Source: Alphaproteobacteria bacterium (GTDB taxonomy: Bacteria > Myxococcota_A > UBA796 > GCA-2862545). From it: a DNA stretch of 64,000 nucleotides. The notes below the pieces were generated by a model. It did no database searches. It saw nothing but the letters and a program-made list of their open reading frames with translations, and was not told where the DNA came from. The stretch is taken from positions 62,001 to 126,000 of the forward strand of contig JACKEP010000012.1 of the NCBI GenBank assembly GCA_020632915.1, read 5' to 3'. A program made the translations under genes and the position numbers. Shown here piece by piece: positions 53,494 to 61,721 of this stretch (position 1 is its first letter; every line of letters begins with the position of its first letter).

Positions 53494-54033
53494 GGGGTGC
53501 GCACACTTGCCGACGCGGCGCGCACGTGTCGCGCCCCACGGGAGGAAGTCTGCACCCTACGGTCCCCTGTCTCCTGCGCCTGGCGACCGCCGATGCAATG
53601 CCGCGTCGGGCGATCGCGTACGACGGACGGAGTGCTGGGGATGGAACCCGTCGCCCGCAGGGTTGGTCTCCCTGGCACGTGGTCGATCGCGTGTCGGGTT
53701 CGGTGGCGCCGCGCTGCGCAGGGCCTGCGATCGCGGGTGACCGGACGGGACAGGTCGAGGCAACTGGAGGCAGGGGCGATGACGTACGGTTCGGGCATGG
53801 ACGTGGTGCAGGAGCGGGTCGGCCGCTCGCCAGGGTACCCGTCCACGCTCTCCCCGGTGAACCCCGCGTGCATAGCCCGACGCCAGCAAGCCGTTCGCAT
53901 CGCCCCGGGCGGCGCGCCCCGCTGCTCCGGCCACCGGGCGCCGCAGGATCGCGCGCTGCAGGCGTCCACCGGTCCAGCCCTGAGCGGGCGCGTCGGGCCG
54001 AGGGGCGCGGCGCTACTTTCCTCGGATCTTTCT

Positions 54034-54050
54034 CGCAGCCCACGACTGCG
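54034..54050. promoter_or_regulatory. Inverted repeat in AT-richer patch upstream of sigma gene
   Basis: CGCAG and CTGCG flank seven bases in the only AT-richer part of the region, 117 bases before the sigma gene ATG. Possible operator. Confidence 0.25.
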
Positions 54051-54166
54051 GAGCTTTGCAATTCATTGACCACGACTGTCGCCGGATCCTGGACCCTTGT
54101 GGGGCAGGGCCGGCGTCGCCTCGCGCCTCGGGGGCGTGGTTCGTCGAGCACCATGGGAGCGTTCAC

Positions 54167-55174
54167 ATGACCGAGTTCCTGGACCGTATGCGCCGGGCGC
54201 GCGAGCGCCTCACCGCCGAGGAGGAGCGCGAGCTCGCCCGTGCGATCCGTGCCGCCGAGAACCGCTCCAAGAAGGCCCTGGAAGGGGTCGACTTCGCCCA
54301 GCTCATCATCCATCGTCGCCCGGGGCGCGCCGAGCGCACCCGTGCGGGCGCCGTCGACCGCCTCGAAGAGGCGATCGAGACGCTGTGGGCCCGCGCGCGG
54401 GAGACGGCCGAGCTCAAGGATCGGGCCCGCCAGGCCCGCGCCGCGTGGGCCGAGGCCGAGGAGCTGCGGTGGAAGCTGGCCATGTCCGGCCGCCGCATCG
54501 CCCACGGCGAGGCCCGCAAGCTCATGGGTCCGTTCATGAGCGAGGAGGACCTGGTGCAGGAGGGCTACATCGGCCTGCTCCGCGCCGCGAAGCGCTTCGA
54601 TCCCGACCGCGGCATCCGCTTCTCCACCTACGCGCGGTGGTGGGTGCGCGCGCAGATGACGCGCGCGATCGACCACACCGGTCGCCCGGTGCGCCTGCCG
54701 GGCTGCGCCGTCGAGCAGACCCGCAACCTGCGCAAGGCCATGAAGCGCTTCGAGGACTCCGGCCTGGAGTACTCGGTCGCCGATCTGGCCGAGGAGGCGG
54801 GCATCGACACCGAGCGGGCCACGCTGCTGCTCGCGCAGGGCAAGACGATCTCGCTCGAGGAGCCCGTCGACGACGGCCCGCGGCCGCGGTCGCTCGACAG
54901 CTTCATGGTCGACGACGAGGCCACGCTGCCCGACGGCACCGTGATCAACGCCCAGGAGCTCTACCGGATGCGCGACGCCTTCCGGGTCGTGCTCACCGAT
55001 CGCCAGCAGTACGTGCTCACGCGCCGCTATGGCCTCGACGACTCCGAGTACCGGACGCTGTCGACCGTCGGCAAGGAGATGGGGCTGTCGCGCGAGCGCG
55101 TGCGCCAGATCGAGCGGGAGGCGCTCCACCGTCTCCGCGAGCACTCCGGCATCCGCGACCGCAAGGTCAGCTAG
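54167..55174 (+). CDS. Sigma-70 family RNA polymerase sigma factor
   Basis: A 335-residue sigma factor of the RpoD/RpoH class, lacking region 1.1. Region 2 is at about 105-175 (SEEDLVQEGYIGLLRAAKRFDP, then FSTYARWWVRAQMTRAI) and binds core and the -10 element. Region 3 is near 190-250. Region 4 is at about 270-330 with YGLDD and the helix-turn-helix LSRERVRQIEREALHRLR. The first 100 residues are an unusual charged, helical insert-like part with many Arg/Glu/Ala. No RpoH box is evident, so it may be an alternative group 2/3 sigma. ATG at 54167 follows GGGAGC. Its stop shares CTAG with the convergent LuxC-like gene. Confidence 0.9.
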   Translation: MTEFLDRMRRARERLTAEEERELARAIRAAENRSKKALEGVDFAQLIIHRRPGRAERTRAGAVDRLEEAIETLWARARETAELKDRARQARAAWAEAEELRWKLAMSGRRIAHGEARKLMGPFMSEEDLVQEGYIGLLRAAKRFDPDRGIRFSTYARWWVRAQMTRAIDHTGRPVRLPGCAVEQTRNLRKAMKRFEDSGLEYSVADLAEEAGIDTERATLLLAQGKTISLEEPVDDGPRPRSLDSFMVDDEATLPDGTVINAQELYRMRDAFRVVLTDRQQYVLTRRYGLDDSEYRTLSTVGKEMGLSRERVRQIEREALHRLREHSGIRDRKVS

Positions 55175-56202
55175 CGCACCATCGCGCGCAGGTGGTCGAC
55201 GCCGTCGTGGTGACGCACCAGCGGCGGCGCCTGCATCGTACCCAGGGCGCACGTCCTCGGGGCCCCCAGGTCCGGGCCGCGGGGGCCCGCTGCGACGCCC
55301 GCGGTCGCCTGGGTCGACAGCACCTCGGCCCACGGCGCGAGGAGCGCCTGCGCATGGGCTGGCGTGGCCACGCCCACCACCTGCACGCAGCGGGGCAGCG
55401 CCACCGGAACGAGGTGGGAGGCCGGGACGCGGTGGATCCGCCAGGCCTCCCCGCGCACGAGCTGGCCGGTCGCCGCCGCGAGCGCATCCCGCGTGCGAAT
55501 CGCGGCGTGCTCGGCGGGCGCGACGTGGCCCCGGGGCCAACGGCCCTGGGCGCGCTCCAGCGCTGGCGTGAGCGCGGCGACCACGGCGTCGGCAGCGTCG
55601 GTCAGCACCACGGCAGGCGACATGCAGCCTCGGGTGTCGTGGGCGGCGACGTCGAGGGCGAGCGCGTCCGCCGCGGCGTCGGCGGGCAGGTCGGCGCCCC
55701 ACCAGGCCACGCTGAACCGGTGCCCGAAGCCGAGCACACGCGCGCCGGGCTCGGCCGTCTCCCGGACGGCCCGCACGGTGGCGTCGTCGCCCATGACGAT
55801 CACGAGCGGCGTGTCGCGCGCCGCGGCGCGATCGTCGGTCAGCGCCAGGGGGAGGCCCGCGGCGATCGCGTGGTCGACGAGCCACGGGCCGAGTCCGGGC
55901 AGGCCCGTGGGGTGCTTGAGCGTCACCGCCGTGCCGCGACCGAGCAACACGGCCAGCCACTCGAGGCTCGCGGTGGCCACGGTGCGCGCCGTGATCACCG
56001 TCGCGCGGTCGAACGCCTCCCCACCCTGGGCGGCCACACGGGCCAGGGCGTCGTCGGTGAGCGCGCCCAGCGACAGGTCGAGGGCGAGCCGTGCACCCTG
56101 CGCCGACAGGCCGACAGTCGGCGCCCCGTCTGCGTGCGCCCGCAGCGCATCGCGCCACGCCCGCACCGCGGCCCACCGGGGTGCCGGGGACGACCCGCTC
56201 AC
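55171..56202 (-). CDS. LuxC-like acyl-CoA/acyl-enzyme reductase
   Basis: A 343-residue protein of the LuxC family, an aldehyde-dehydrogenase-like fold that reduces activated fatty acids to aldehydes with NADPH. The nucleophile Cys193 lies in HDTRGCMSPAVVL, matching the DxxGCxSP motif of LuxC. FGHRFSVAWWG precedes it as in the family. It is shorter than Vibrio LuxC (about 480), mainly at the N-terminus. GTG at 56202 overlaps the stop of the LuxE-like gene (GTGA). With LuxE it should make a fatty aldehyde. There are no luxA/luxB genes in the window, so light is not the purpose. Confidence 0.82.
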   Translation of the reverse strand: MSGSSPAPRWAAVRAWRDALRAHADGAPTVGLSAQGARLALDLSLGALTDDALARVAAQGGEAFDRATVITARTVATASLEWLAVLLGRGTAVTLKHPTGLPGLGPWLVDHAIAAGLPLALTDDRAAARDTPLVIVMGDDATVRAVRETAEPGARVLGFGHRFSVAWWGADLPADAAADALALDVAAHDTRGCMSPAVVLTDAADAVVAALTPALERAQGRWPRGHVAPAEHAAIRTRDALAAATGQLVRGEAWRIHRVPASHLVPVALPRCVQVVGVATPAHAQALLAPWAEVLSTQATAGVAAGPRGPDLGAPRTCALGTMQAPPLVRHHDGVDHLRAMVR

Positions 56203-57236
56203 GTGGTCGGGTCCGAGGGGCGTCGCGCCCACGCCTCTTCGACCGTGAGCGAGCAGCCGCGTCGGTCGGCGCCCTCCAGCCGACCGTGCAGGGTGACGGC
56301 GCCGTCGCCGTGCACGACCCCGACGTCGAGGGTCTCGACGCCGACGGTGCTGTCGACGTTGCACAGGTCGTAGAACCGGAGCTGGCCGGCGGTGCCGCGC
56401 GGGACGGGCACGCCGCTCGCCGGGTCGACCGCCACGGCACGCAGCCACGGCGGTCCGCGGTAGGCGTCGCCCGGGTGTCCCCAGAGCTGGCTGGACAGCT
56501 CGGTCATGCCGTACTCGGTGACCACGCGGCGCGGGGCGAGGCGCGCCTTGGCGGCCGCGTAGAGGTCGTCGTCGGACAGGGCGGTGGTGCGGCCCTTGAA
56601 GCCGCCGGTGACCATGACGAGCGATCCGGGCGGCAACGCCGACACGTCGCCGTCGAGCCACTCGGCGAGCGCGAACGCCGTCGACGCGACGAACACCGGA
56701 CCGACGGCGGACGCCAGCGCGCGGTCGAGGCCGTCGCGGTCGAGGACGCCGTCGCGCACGTGCCAGGAGACCGAGCCCGTCGCACCGGGGAAGCGCGCGA
56801 CCATGTGCGACAGGGAGCTGTCGGGTGCGTCGGCCGGATCATCGAGCAGCGCCACCACGTCCGCAGACAGATCGGGCACCATCCGGCGCGCCCACGCCAC
56901 GGCGCCGTGGTCGTACAGGGCGGTGTCGCGGAGGCGGTGGACGCCGCGGCCCGACCCGGTGGTGCCCGAGGTGCGGAAGCACACCGGGGCCGGGTCGTCC
57001 TTGACCGTGCCCACCGGCAGCTGTTTGAACAGGCCGACCGGCACGGCAGGGACGTCCGCGAACGCGTCGACCGGATCCTCGGCCAGCGCGGCGAGGACCG
57101 GATCGTGGTCCACCTGCCAGCGGCTGATCGCGACGGCGAGGGTGTCGAACGGCTCGGGGGGCGCACCCCGCAGGCTGCCGTCGAGGAAGGCGTGCACGCG
57201 TGCTACCAGGGCGTCGCGTCCGTCGGGGGCGTTCAT
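56199..57236 (-). CDS. LuxE-like acyl-protein synthetase
   Basis: A 345-residue member of the LuxE/AMP-binding family that activates a fatty acid with ATP and passes it to the reductase. The nucleotide loop is FRTSGTTGSGRGVH (88-100) and TEYGMTELSSQLWG supplies the later adenylate-forming motif. FDTLAVAISRWQ and VPVGLFKQLP near the N-terminus are typical of the family. Start ATG 57236 overlaps the aminotransferase stop (ATGA), and its stop overlaps the LuxC start. The three genes are thus one coupled unit. Confidence 0.85.
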   Translation of the reverse strand: MNAPDGRDALVARVHAFLDGSLRGAPPEPFDTLAVAISRWQVDHDPVLAALAEDPVDAFADVPAVPVGLFKQLPVGTVKDDPAPVCFRTSGTTGSGRGVHRLRDTALYDHGAVAWARRMVPDLSADVVALLDDPADAPDSSLSHMVARFPGATGSVSWHVRDGVLDRDGLDRALASAVGPVFVASTAFALAEWLDGDVSALPPGSLVMVTGGFKGRTTALSDDDLYAAAKARLAPRRVVTEYGMTELSSQLWGHPGDAYRGPPWLRAVAVDPASGVPVPRGTAGQLRFYDLCNVDSTVGVETLDVGVVHGDGAVTLHGRLEGADRRGCSLTVEEAWARRPSDPTT

Positions 57237-58525
57237 GCGGTGACCTCGGCGAGCGCGTCGTCCAGGGCGTCGACGAAGCCTTGGGCCTGCGCGTCCGACA
57301 GCGTGGCGGGTGGGGTCAGGCACAGCACCTCGGCGCGCTGACCGGCTGGGAGCACGATGTAGCCGCGCCGCTGCAGGGCGCGACAGAGCGCGAGGCTGTG
57401 GGGGGTGACGACGCCGAGCATCGCGCCGCGTCCCTGCACGGCGTGGCCCCGCGCGGTCAGGCGGTCCGTGAGGGTGCGACCGAGCGCGGCGCAGCGCTCG
57501 GGGATGCGCTCGGAGGCGATCGTGTCGAGGACGGCGCTGGCCGCGGCGCAGCCGACCGGGTGACCGAGGAAGGTCTGGGTGTGCAGCGCCTCGCCGGTGG
57601 ACGCGCCCCAGGCCTCCATCACGGTGCGGGTGCCGAGGCAGGCGGACAGGGGCATGCCTCCGCCCAGCGCCTTGCCGGTGCACAGCAGGTCGGGCACGAC
57701 GCCGTCGGCCTCGGCGGCCCACCACGTCCCGGTGCGTCCGAGCCCGGTCTGGATCTCGTCGTGGGCGACCAGCGCGCCCGCGGCGTGCGCGGCCTCGCTC
57801 ACCTCGGCGAGCCAGCCGTCGGGGGGCACCCGCACGCCGCCGCGTCCCTGGACGGGCTCGACCACCACGAGCCCGATGCTGCCGTCGGCCAGGGCGTCGT
57901 CGAGGGTGGCGCGCGGGCAGCCGAACGGCACGTGGCGCACGAAGCCGTGGGTGACAGCGGCGAAGGGTGTGGTGAACGCGGCCTTGTACCCCTGCAGACC
58001 GAGCACCCCGAGCGCGAGGCCGTGGTAGCCGCCGTCGAACGCGAGCACCCCGGGGCGGCCCGTGGCGACCACGGCGGTCTTCACGGCGGCGTCGACCGCA
58101 TCCGCGCCGGACAGGCCCAGCAGCGCGACGTCGAGGCCGGGGGGCGCGATCTGCGCGAGCCGGTCGAGCAGCGCGATCCGTGCGTGGTCGGGCCAGGCGT
58201 CCCCCATGGCGTGGGGGAGCCGGGCCACCTGGTCCTGGACGGCCGCCACCACGGCGGGGTGGGCGTGGCCGAGCAGCGCCACGGCAAAGCCGGCCGTGAG
58301 GTCGACAAAGACGTTGCCGTCGACGTCGCGGACGTTGGCGCCGCGGGCGTCCGACCACACGAACGGGTCGTCGTCGGCCGCCCCGAGCGACACGGCCCGA
58401 CGCGTCCGCCGAGCGGTCACGGCGGGGCACTCGTGGCGCGCGAGGACGTCGACCTGGGCCCGTGAGGCGGGCCCGGGGATCGCGGTGACGAGGTGGGGGA
58501 GCTGGTCGCCGGACAGCGGCTGCAC
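57233..58525 (-). CDS. Class III pyridoxal-phosphate aminotransferase
   Basis: A 430-residue enzyme of the 4-aminobutyrate/ornithine aminotransferase class. The N-terminus has IPGPASRAQVD and a glycine-rich LGHAHPAVVAAV block. GGYHGLALGVLGL, VVEPVQGRGGV, HDEIQTGLGRTG and the PLP Lys285 in LLCTGKALGGGMP follow in order; TQTFLGHPVGCAAA is also standard. Class III enzymes transfer amino groups to omega-amines or aldehydes. Sitting directly before LuxE and LuxC homologues, it could aminate a fatty aldehyde to a fatty amine, or work in reverse; this is inference. GTG at 58525 is the likely start, 17 bases after the barrel gene. Confidence 0.9.
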   Translation of the reverse strand: MQPLSGDQLPHLVTAIPGPASRAQVDVLARHECPAVTARRTRRAVSLGAADDDPFVWSDARGANVRDVDGNVFVDLTAGFAVALLGHAHPAVVAAVQDQVARLPHAMGDAWPDHARIALLDRLAQIAPPGLDVALLGLSGADAVDAAVKTAVVATGRPGVLAFDGGYHGLALGVLGLQGYKAAFTTPFAAVTHGFVRHVPFGCPRATLDDALADGSIGLVVVEPVQGRGGVRVPPDGWLAEVSEAAHAAGALVAHDEIQTGLGRTGTWWAAEADGVVPDLLCTGKALGGGMPLSACLGTRTVMEAWGASTGEALHTQTFLGHPVGCAAASAVLDTIASERIPERCAALGRTLTDRLTARGHAVQGRGAMLGVVTPHSLALCRALQRRGYIVLPAGQRAEVLCLTPPATLSDAQAQGFVDALDDALAEVTA

Positions 58526-58542
58526 GGAACACCGGGGAAGGG

Positions 58543-59442
58543 TCAGAAGCGATAGCCCGCCTGCACCGACCACGAAAACCCCTTCGGGGGACGGTGCTGG
58601 TTGGCGAAGACGAAGACGGCCGTCTGGGTCCCGTCGTCGTACAGGAACCGGTCCCGCGGATCGATCTGGCCCGTGATCAGGTAGCGCAGCTCCACGCCCA
58701 CCACCCAGTGCGACGCGACGAGCCAGGTGGCGCCGCCGCCGACCTCGCCGCGCAGGTAGGCCGTCGTCAGGCTCTGGTGGGCGACATCGGGCGGCCAGTC
58801 GTTGATCGAGGCGTCCAGGTGGAACGCGCCCGCGCCGAGGCCGACCAGCAGGAAGGGGTCCATGCCGGACAGCCCGGTGTAGTGCATCGTGGCGCGCACC
58901 ACGCCGCCGGCCTCCCACTCCTTCCAGCGGAAGGTGTAGTCCTCGTAGTTGGCGATCGGGGACGCCACGAGACCGAGGATCAGGGACTGGGCGTACCACC
59001 CGGCGCCGCCGATGCCGATGGTCCAGTCGCGCCACGAGGCGATGCCGGCGTCCACCGAAAGGCCGAGCTCGTTCCAGCCGGCCAGCGAGGTCAGCAGGGT
59101 GAACGGCCCCGGCTCAGTGCCGTTGAACGCCAGCCGGGCGCGCACCTCGACGTTGCCCTGGAGGAAGTCGGCCTCCTTGGGGAGGATCTTGCCCTGCCAC
59201 GCCTCCTGACGGCGTTGCTTGCGCAACTGCCTGCGGGTCAGCGGCGGCGCGGCGGGCACCGCGTCGCCCTGGGCGTCGCCCTCCCCGTCGGGCGGCGGTT
59301 CCGGGTCCGCAGGTGTGGCCGTGGCGGGCGGCGCTGCGGGTGGGTCGGGCGGTGGCGCGGCCTCCTGGGCGCGGGCGGTCGCACCCACCACGCTGGCGAC
59401 CGCGAGCCCGGTCAGGACGACACGGTGGAGCGCTCGGCCCAC
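58543..59442 (-). CDS. Predicted outer-membrane beta-barrel protein
   Basis: A 299-residue exported protein from GTG 59442, which abuts the mpl stop. Signal peptide: HRVVLTGLAVASVVGATARAQ. A Pro/Ala/Asp-rich linker (about 25-70) and a basic patch (RRQLRKQRRQ) precede about 200 residues of amphipathic strands (WTIGIGGAGWYA, GGATWLVASHWVVGVELRY). It ends with Phe in GYRF, the outer-membrane barrel signature. No family name recognised. It lies within a run of envelope-related genes. Confidence 0.75.
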   Translation of the reverse strand: MGRALHRVVLTGLAVASVVGATARAQEAAPPPDPPAAPPATATPADPEPPPDGEGDAQGDAVPAAPPLTRRQLRKQRRQEAWQGKILPKEADFLQGNVEVRARLAFNGTEPGPFTLLTSLAGWNELGLSVDAGIASWRDWTIGIGGAGWYAQSLILGLVASPIANYEDYTFRWKEWEAGGVVRATMHYTGLSGMDPFLLVGLGAGAFHLDASINDWPPDVAHQSLTTAYLRGEVGGGATWLVASHWVVGVELRYLITGQIDPRDRFLYDDGTQTAVFVFANQHRPPKGFSWSVQAGYRF

Positions 59443-60882
59443 TCACCCTTCCGGGAAGCGGGCGCGCAGCGCGGCCAGCAGCTTGCCGTGCAGCCCGCCG
59501 AAGCCCCCGTTGGACAGGACGGCGATCACGTCGTGGGGGAGCGCCTGGGCGGCCACCGTGGCGACGATGGCGTCGACGTCGGGCAGCGTGGTGGCCTCGC
59601 GCCCGCGCGCGGTGAGGTCGTGGACGAGGCGGTCGGCGTCGAAGCGCTCGTCGGCAGGCGTGCGGCCGTCGTCGTGGGCCGGGGCGACGACGACGCGGTC
59701 GGCGGCGTCGAAGGCGGCGGCGTACTGGGCCTGGAAGATGCTGCGGCGGCTGGTGGCGCTGCGCGGCTCCCACACGGCCCACAGGCGCCGCCCCCCGAAG
59801 CGCTGGCGCAGCGCGCGGAGCGTGACGCGCACGGCGGTGGGGTGGTGGGCGAAGTCGTCGACGACGGTGACCTCGCCGGGCGAGCCGAGGATCTCCTGGC
59901 GACGCTTGATGCCCTCGAACGTGGCGAAGCCGACCTCCAGGTCGGCAGGGGCCACGCCCTGACGGACGACGGCGGCGACGGCGGCGACCTGGTTGTACAG
60001 GTTGTGCGCGCCGACCAGCATCGAGGTGTAGGTGCCCACCTCGGCGCCCTTGTGCCGCACCGTGAACGTCATCGTGCCGGCGTCGGTGTCGACACCGTCG
60101 ATGCTGCCGTCCCAGTCCTGGCCGGGCCCGTAGGTCTGGACGGCGCACCGGGCGTGCTCGAGCAGGCTGCGGACGTTCGGGTCGTCGCCGCGCGCGATGA
60201 GGCAGCCGTCGGTGCCCAGGCCGTCGAGGAGCAGGCGGAAGCTCGCCTTGACGGCGTCGAGGTCGGCGTAGATGTCGGCGTGGTCGAACTCGACCGACGT
60301 GAGGATCGCGGTGTCGGCGCGGTAGTGGACGAACTTGGGCCGCTTGTCGAAGAACGCGGTGTCGTACTCGTCGCCCTCGACGACGAACACGGCGCCGGCA
60401 CCGGTTCGCGCCGTCCGGGGGAAGTTCTTCGCGATGCCGCCGATGAGGAAGCCGGGCTCGCGCCCCGCCGCGTCGAGCAGCCACGCCGTGATCGCGGTGG
60501 TGGTGGTCTTGCCGTGGGTGCCGGCGACCACGATGCTGTGGGCGTCGTCGAGCCAGCGGGCGCCCAGCAGCGACGGCATCGACGTGTAGGGCAGGTCGCG
60601 GGCGAGCAGCGCCTGGGCCTCGTCGTAGGCCTGGCGGATCACGTTGCCGACGACGACGAGGTCGGGCGTGTGATCGAGGTTGGACGCGACGAAGCCCTCG
60701 AGGATCGGGATGCCGAGCGACGCGAGGTAGTCCGACATCGGCGGATAGATGCCGGTGTCGGATCCGGTGACGGTGTAGCCCGCGTCCTGGAGCATGCCGG
60801 CGAGCGCACCCATCGCGGTGCCACAGATCCCCATGAGGTGCACGGTGGCCGGCGGCGGCGGGACCGTGTCGACGAGCGGCAT
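59443..60882 (-). CDS. mpl: UDP-MurNAc:L-Ala-gamma-D-Glu-mDAP ligase
   Basis: A 479-residue Mur-ligase family protein. Mpl re-attaches the recycled murein tripeptide to UDP-MurNAc. Motifs are MGICGTAMGALAGML at the N-terminus (in contrast to GIGGxGMS of MurC), GSDTGIYPPMSDYL (characteristic of Mpl), AGTHGKTTTTA (ATP loop), VVEGDEYDTAFFDKRPKF and DDFAHHPTAV. The YPPMSxxL and EYDTAFFDKRPKF signatures favour Mpl over MurC. ATG at 60882; it lies 41 bases after the glycosyltransferase gene. The presence of Mpl implies meso-diaminopimelate peptidoglycan and recycling. Confidence 0.93.
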   Translation of the reverse strand: MPLVDTVPPPPATVHLMGICGTAMGALAGMLQDAGYTVTGSDTGIYPPMSDYLASLGIPILEGFVASNLDHTPDLVVVGNVIRQAYDEAQALLARDLPYTSMPSLLGARWLDDAHSIVVAGTHGKTTTTAITAWLLDAAGREPGFLIGGIAKNFPRTARTGAGAVFVVEGDEYDTAFFDKRPKFVHYRADTAILTSVEFDHADIYADLDAVKASFRLLLDGLGTDGCLIARGDDPNVRSLLEHARCAVQTYGPGQDWDGSIDGVDTDAGTMTFTVRHKGAEVGTYTSMLVGAHNLYNQVAAVAAVVRQGVAPADLEVGFATFEGIKRRQEILGSPGEVTVVDDFAHHPTAVRVTLRALRQRFGGRRLWAVWEPRSATSRRSIFQAQYAAAFDAADRVVVAPAHDDGRTPADERFDADRLVHDLTARGREATTLPDVDAIVATVAAQALPHDVIAVLSNGGFGGLHGKLLAALRARFPEG

Positions 60883-60923
60883 GTCGGGCTCCGAGGGCGC
60901 GGACCCTGTCGACGGGGAGCGGC

Positions 60924-61670
60924 CTACGAGGCGCCGTGTCGCGCGAGGGTGACGACGATGCGATAACCGGCGCGCGCCACGCCCAGCACCGTCCCGCTGA
61001 TCTTGCTCACGCCGGCACGACGCCGTCGGTAGGGCAGGGGGATCTCGACGATGCGCAGCCCCGCGCGCACGGCCTTGATCTGCATCTCGACGTTCCAGCC
61101 CCACGTGCGGTCCTGCAGGTCCAGGGCGCGCAGCGACGTCCAGCGCAGCGCCCGGAACGGGCCGAGATCGCGGTAGCGGTGGCCCGTGGCGCGGTGGATG
61201 CCGGCCAGGGCCAGCCGGTTGCCCCACCGCTGGGCCGGGGTGAGCGCGCCGGGTTCGGCCAGCGCGGTGCGGTCGGCGAGGACGAGGTCGGCGACGCCGG
61301 CGACGATCGGTCCCACCAGCTCGGGCAGGCGCCCCGGGTCGTCGGCGTGATCGGCGTCGAGGACCACCACCACGGCGGGCGGATCGGCGGCGAGCCACGC
61401 GATGCCTGCCTGCACTGCACCACCGTAGCCACGCGTCGGCTCGACGACGACGACGGCGCCGCCTGCCCGCGCCACCTCGGCCGTGCGGTCGGTCGAGCCG
61501 TTGTCGACGACCACCACGCGCGGACCGGGAGGAAGCGCGGCGAGCACGCCAGGCAGCGAGGCCTCCTCGTCCAGCGCGGGGATGATGACGGCGACGTCGT
61601 GCAGGCCGACGGCGATGGGCGGCTCCAGGGCGACGGAGGGGGTACGGGCGACGGCGGCGCCGGGTGACAC
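60924..61670 (-). CDS. Family 2 glycosyltransferase
   Basis: A 248-residue GT2 enzyme of the dolichyl/polyprenyl-phosphate sugar synthase type. VAVIIPALDEEASLPGVL starts the fold, VVDNGSTDRTAEVA follows, and LDADHADDP is the DxD-type motif. The acceptor end has WGNRLALAGIHRATG, DLGPFRALRW and WGWNVEMQIKAVRAG. There is no C-terminal membrane helix, only a weakly hydrophobic end (GVARAGYRIVVTLAR). GTG at 61670; it diverges from hslO by 51 bases and starts the minus-strand run through luxC. Confidence 0.9.
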   Translation of the reverse strand: MSPGAAVARTPSVALEPPIAVGLHDVAVIIPALDEEASLPGVLAALPPGPRVVVVDNGSTDRTAEVARAGGAVVVVEPTRGYGGAVQAGIAWLAADPPAVVVVLDADHADDPGRLPELVGPIVAGVADLVLADRTALAEPGALTPAQRWGNRLALAGIHRATGHRYRDLGPFRALRWTSLRALDLQDRTWGWNVEMQIKAVRAGLRIVEIPLPYRRRRAGVSKISGTVLGVARAGYRIVVTLARHGAS

Positions 61671-61721
61671 GAGGCGCCGGTCACGGTAGCCCGTGCGGCG
61701 GCGCGGGGCGCGGAGGTGTGC

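Larger units (their letters stand above)
53403..54166. other. Long non-coding region before the sigma factor
   Basis: 764 bases with no convincing gene on either strand. Open frames here translate to Cys/Arg/His/Ser-rich strings with no similarity. Codon-position GC bias seen in neighbours is absent. Visible structure: a perfect inverted repeat at 53465-53493, another at 54034-54050, and an AT-richer patch around 54020-54080, just before the sigma gene, where a promoter could be. It may hold an untranslated leader or a small RNA. Confidence 0.6.

Noticed and set aside
53541..53550. GGAGGAAGTC, resembling the start of RNase P RNA conserved region I
   Set aside because: No matching downstream ACAGAA/CR-V element or P4 pairing could be found within 400 bases; likely chance.
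53433..53969. Minus-strand 178-residue frame in the non-coding region
   Set aside because: Cys/Arg/Ser/Pro-rich without domain pattern, signal or ribosome site; the overlapping plus-strand frames are just as poor.
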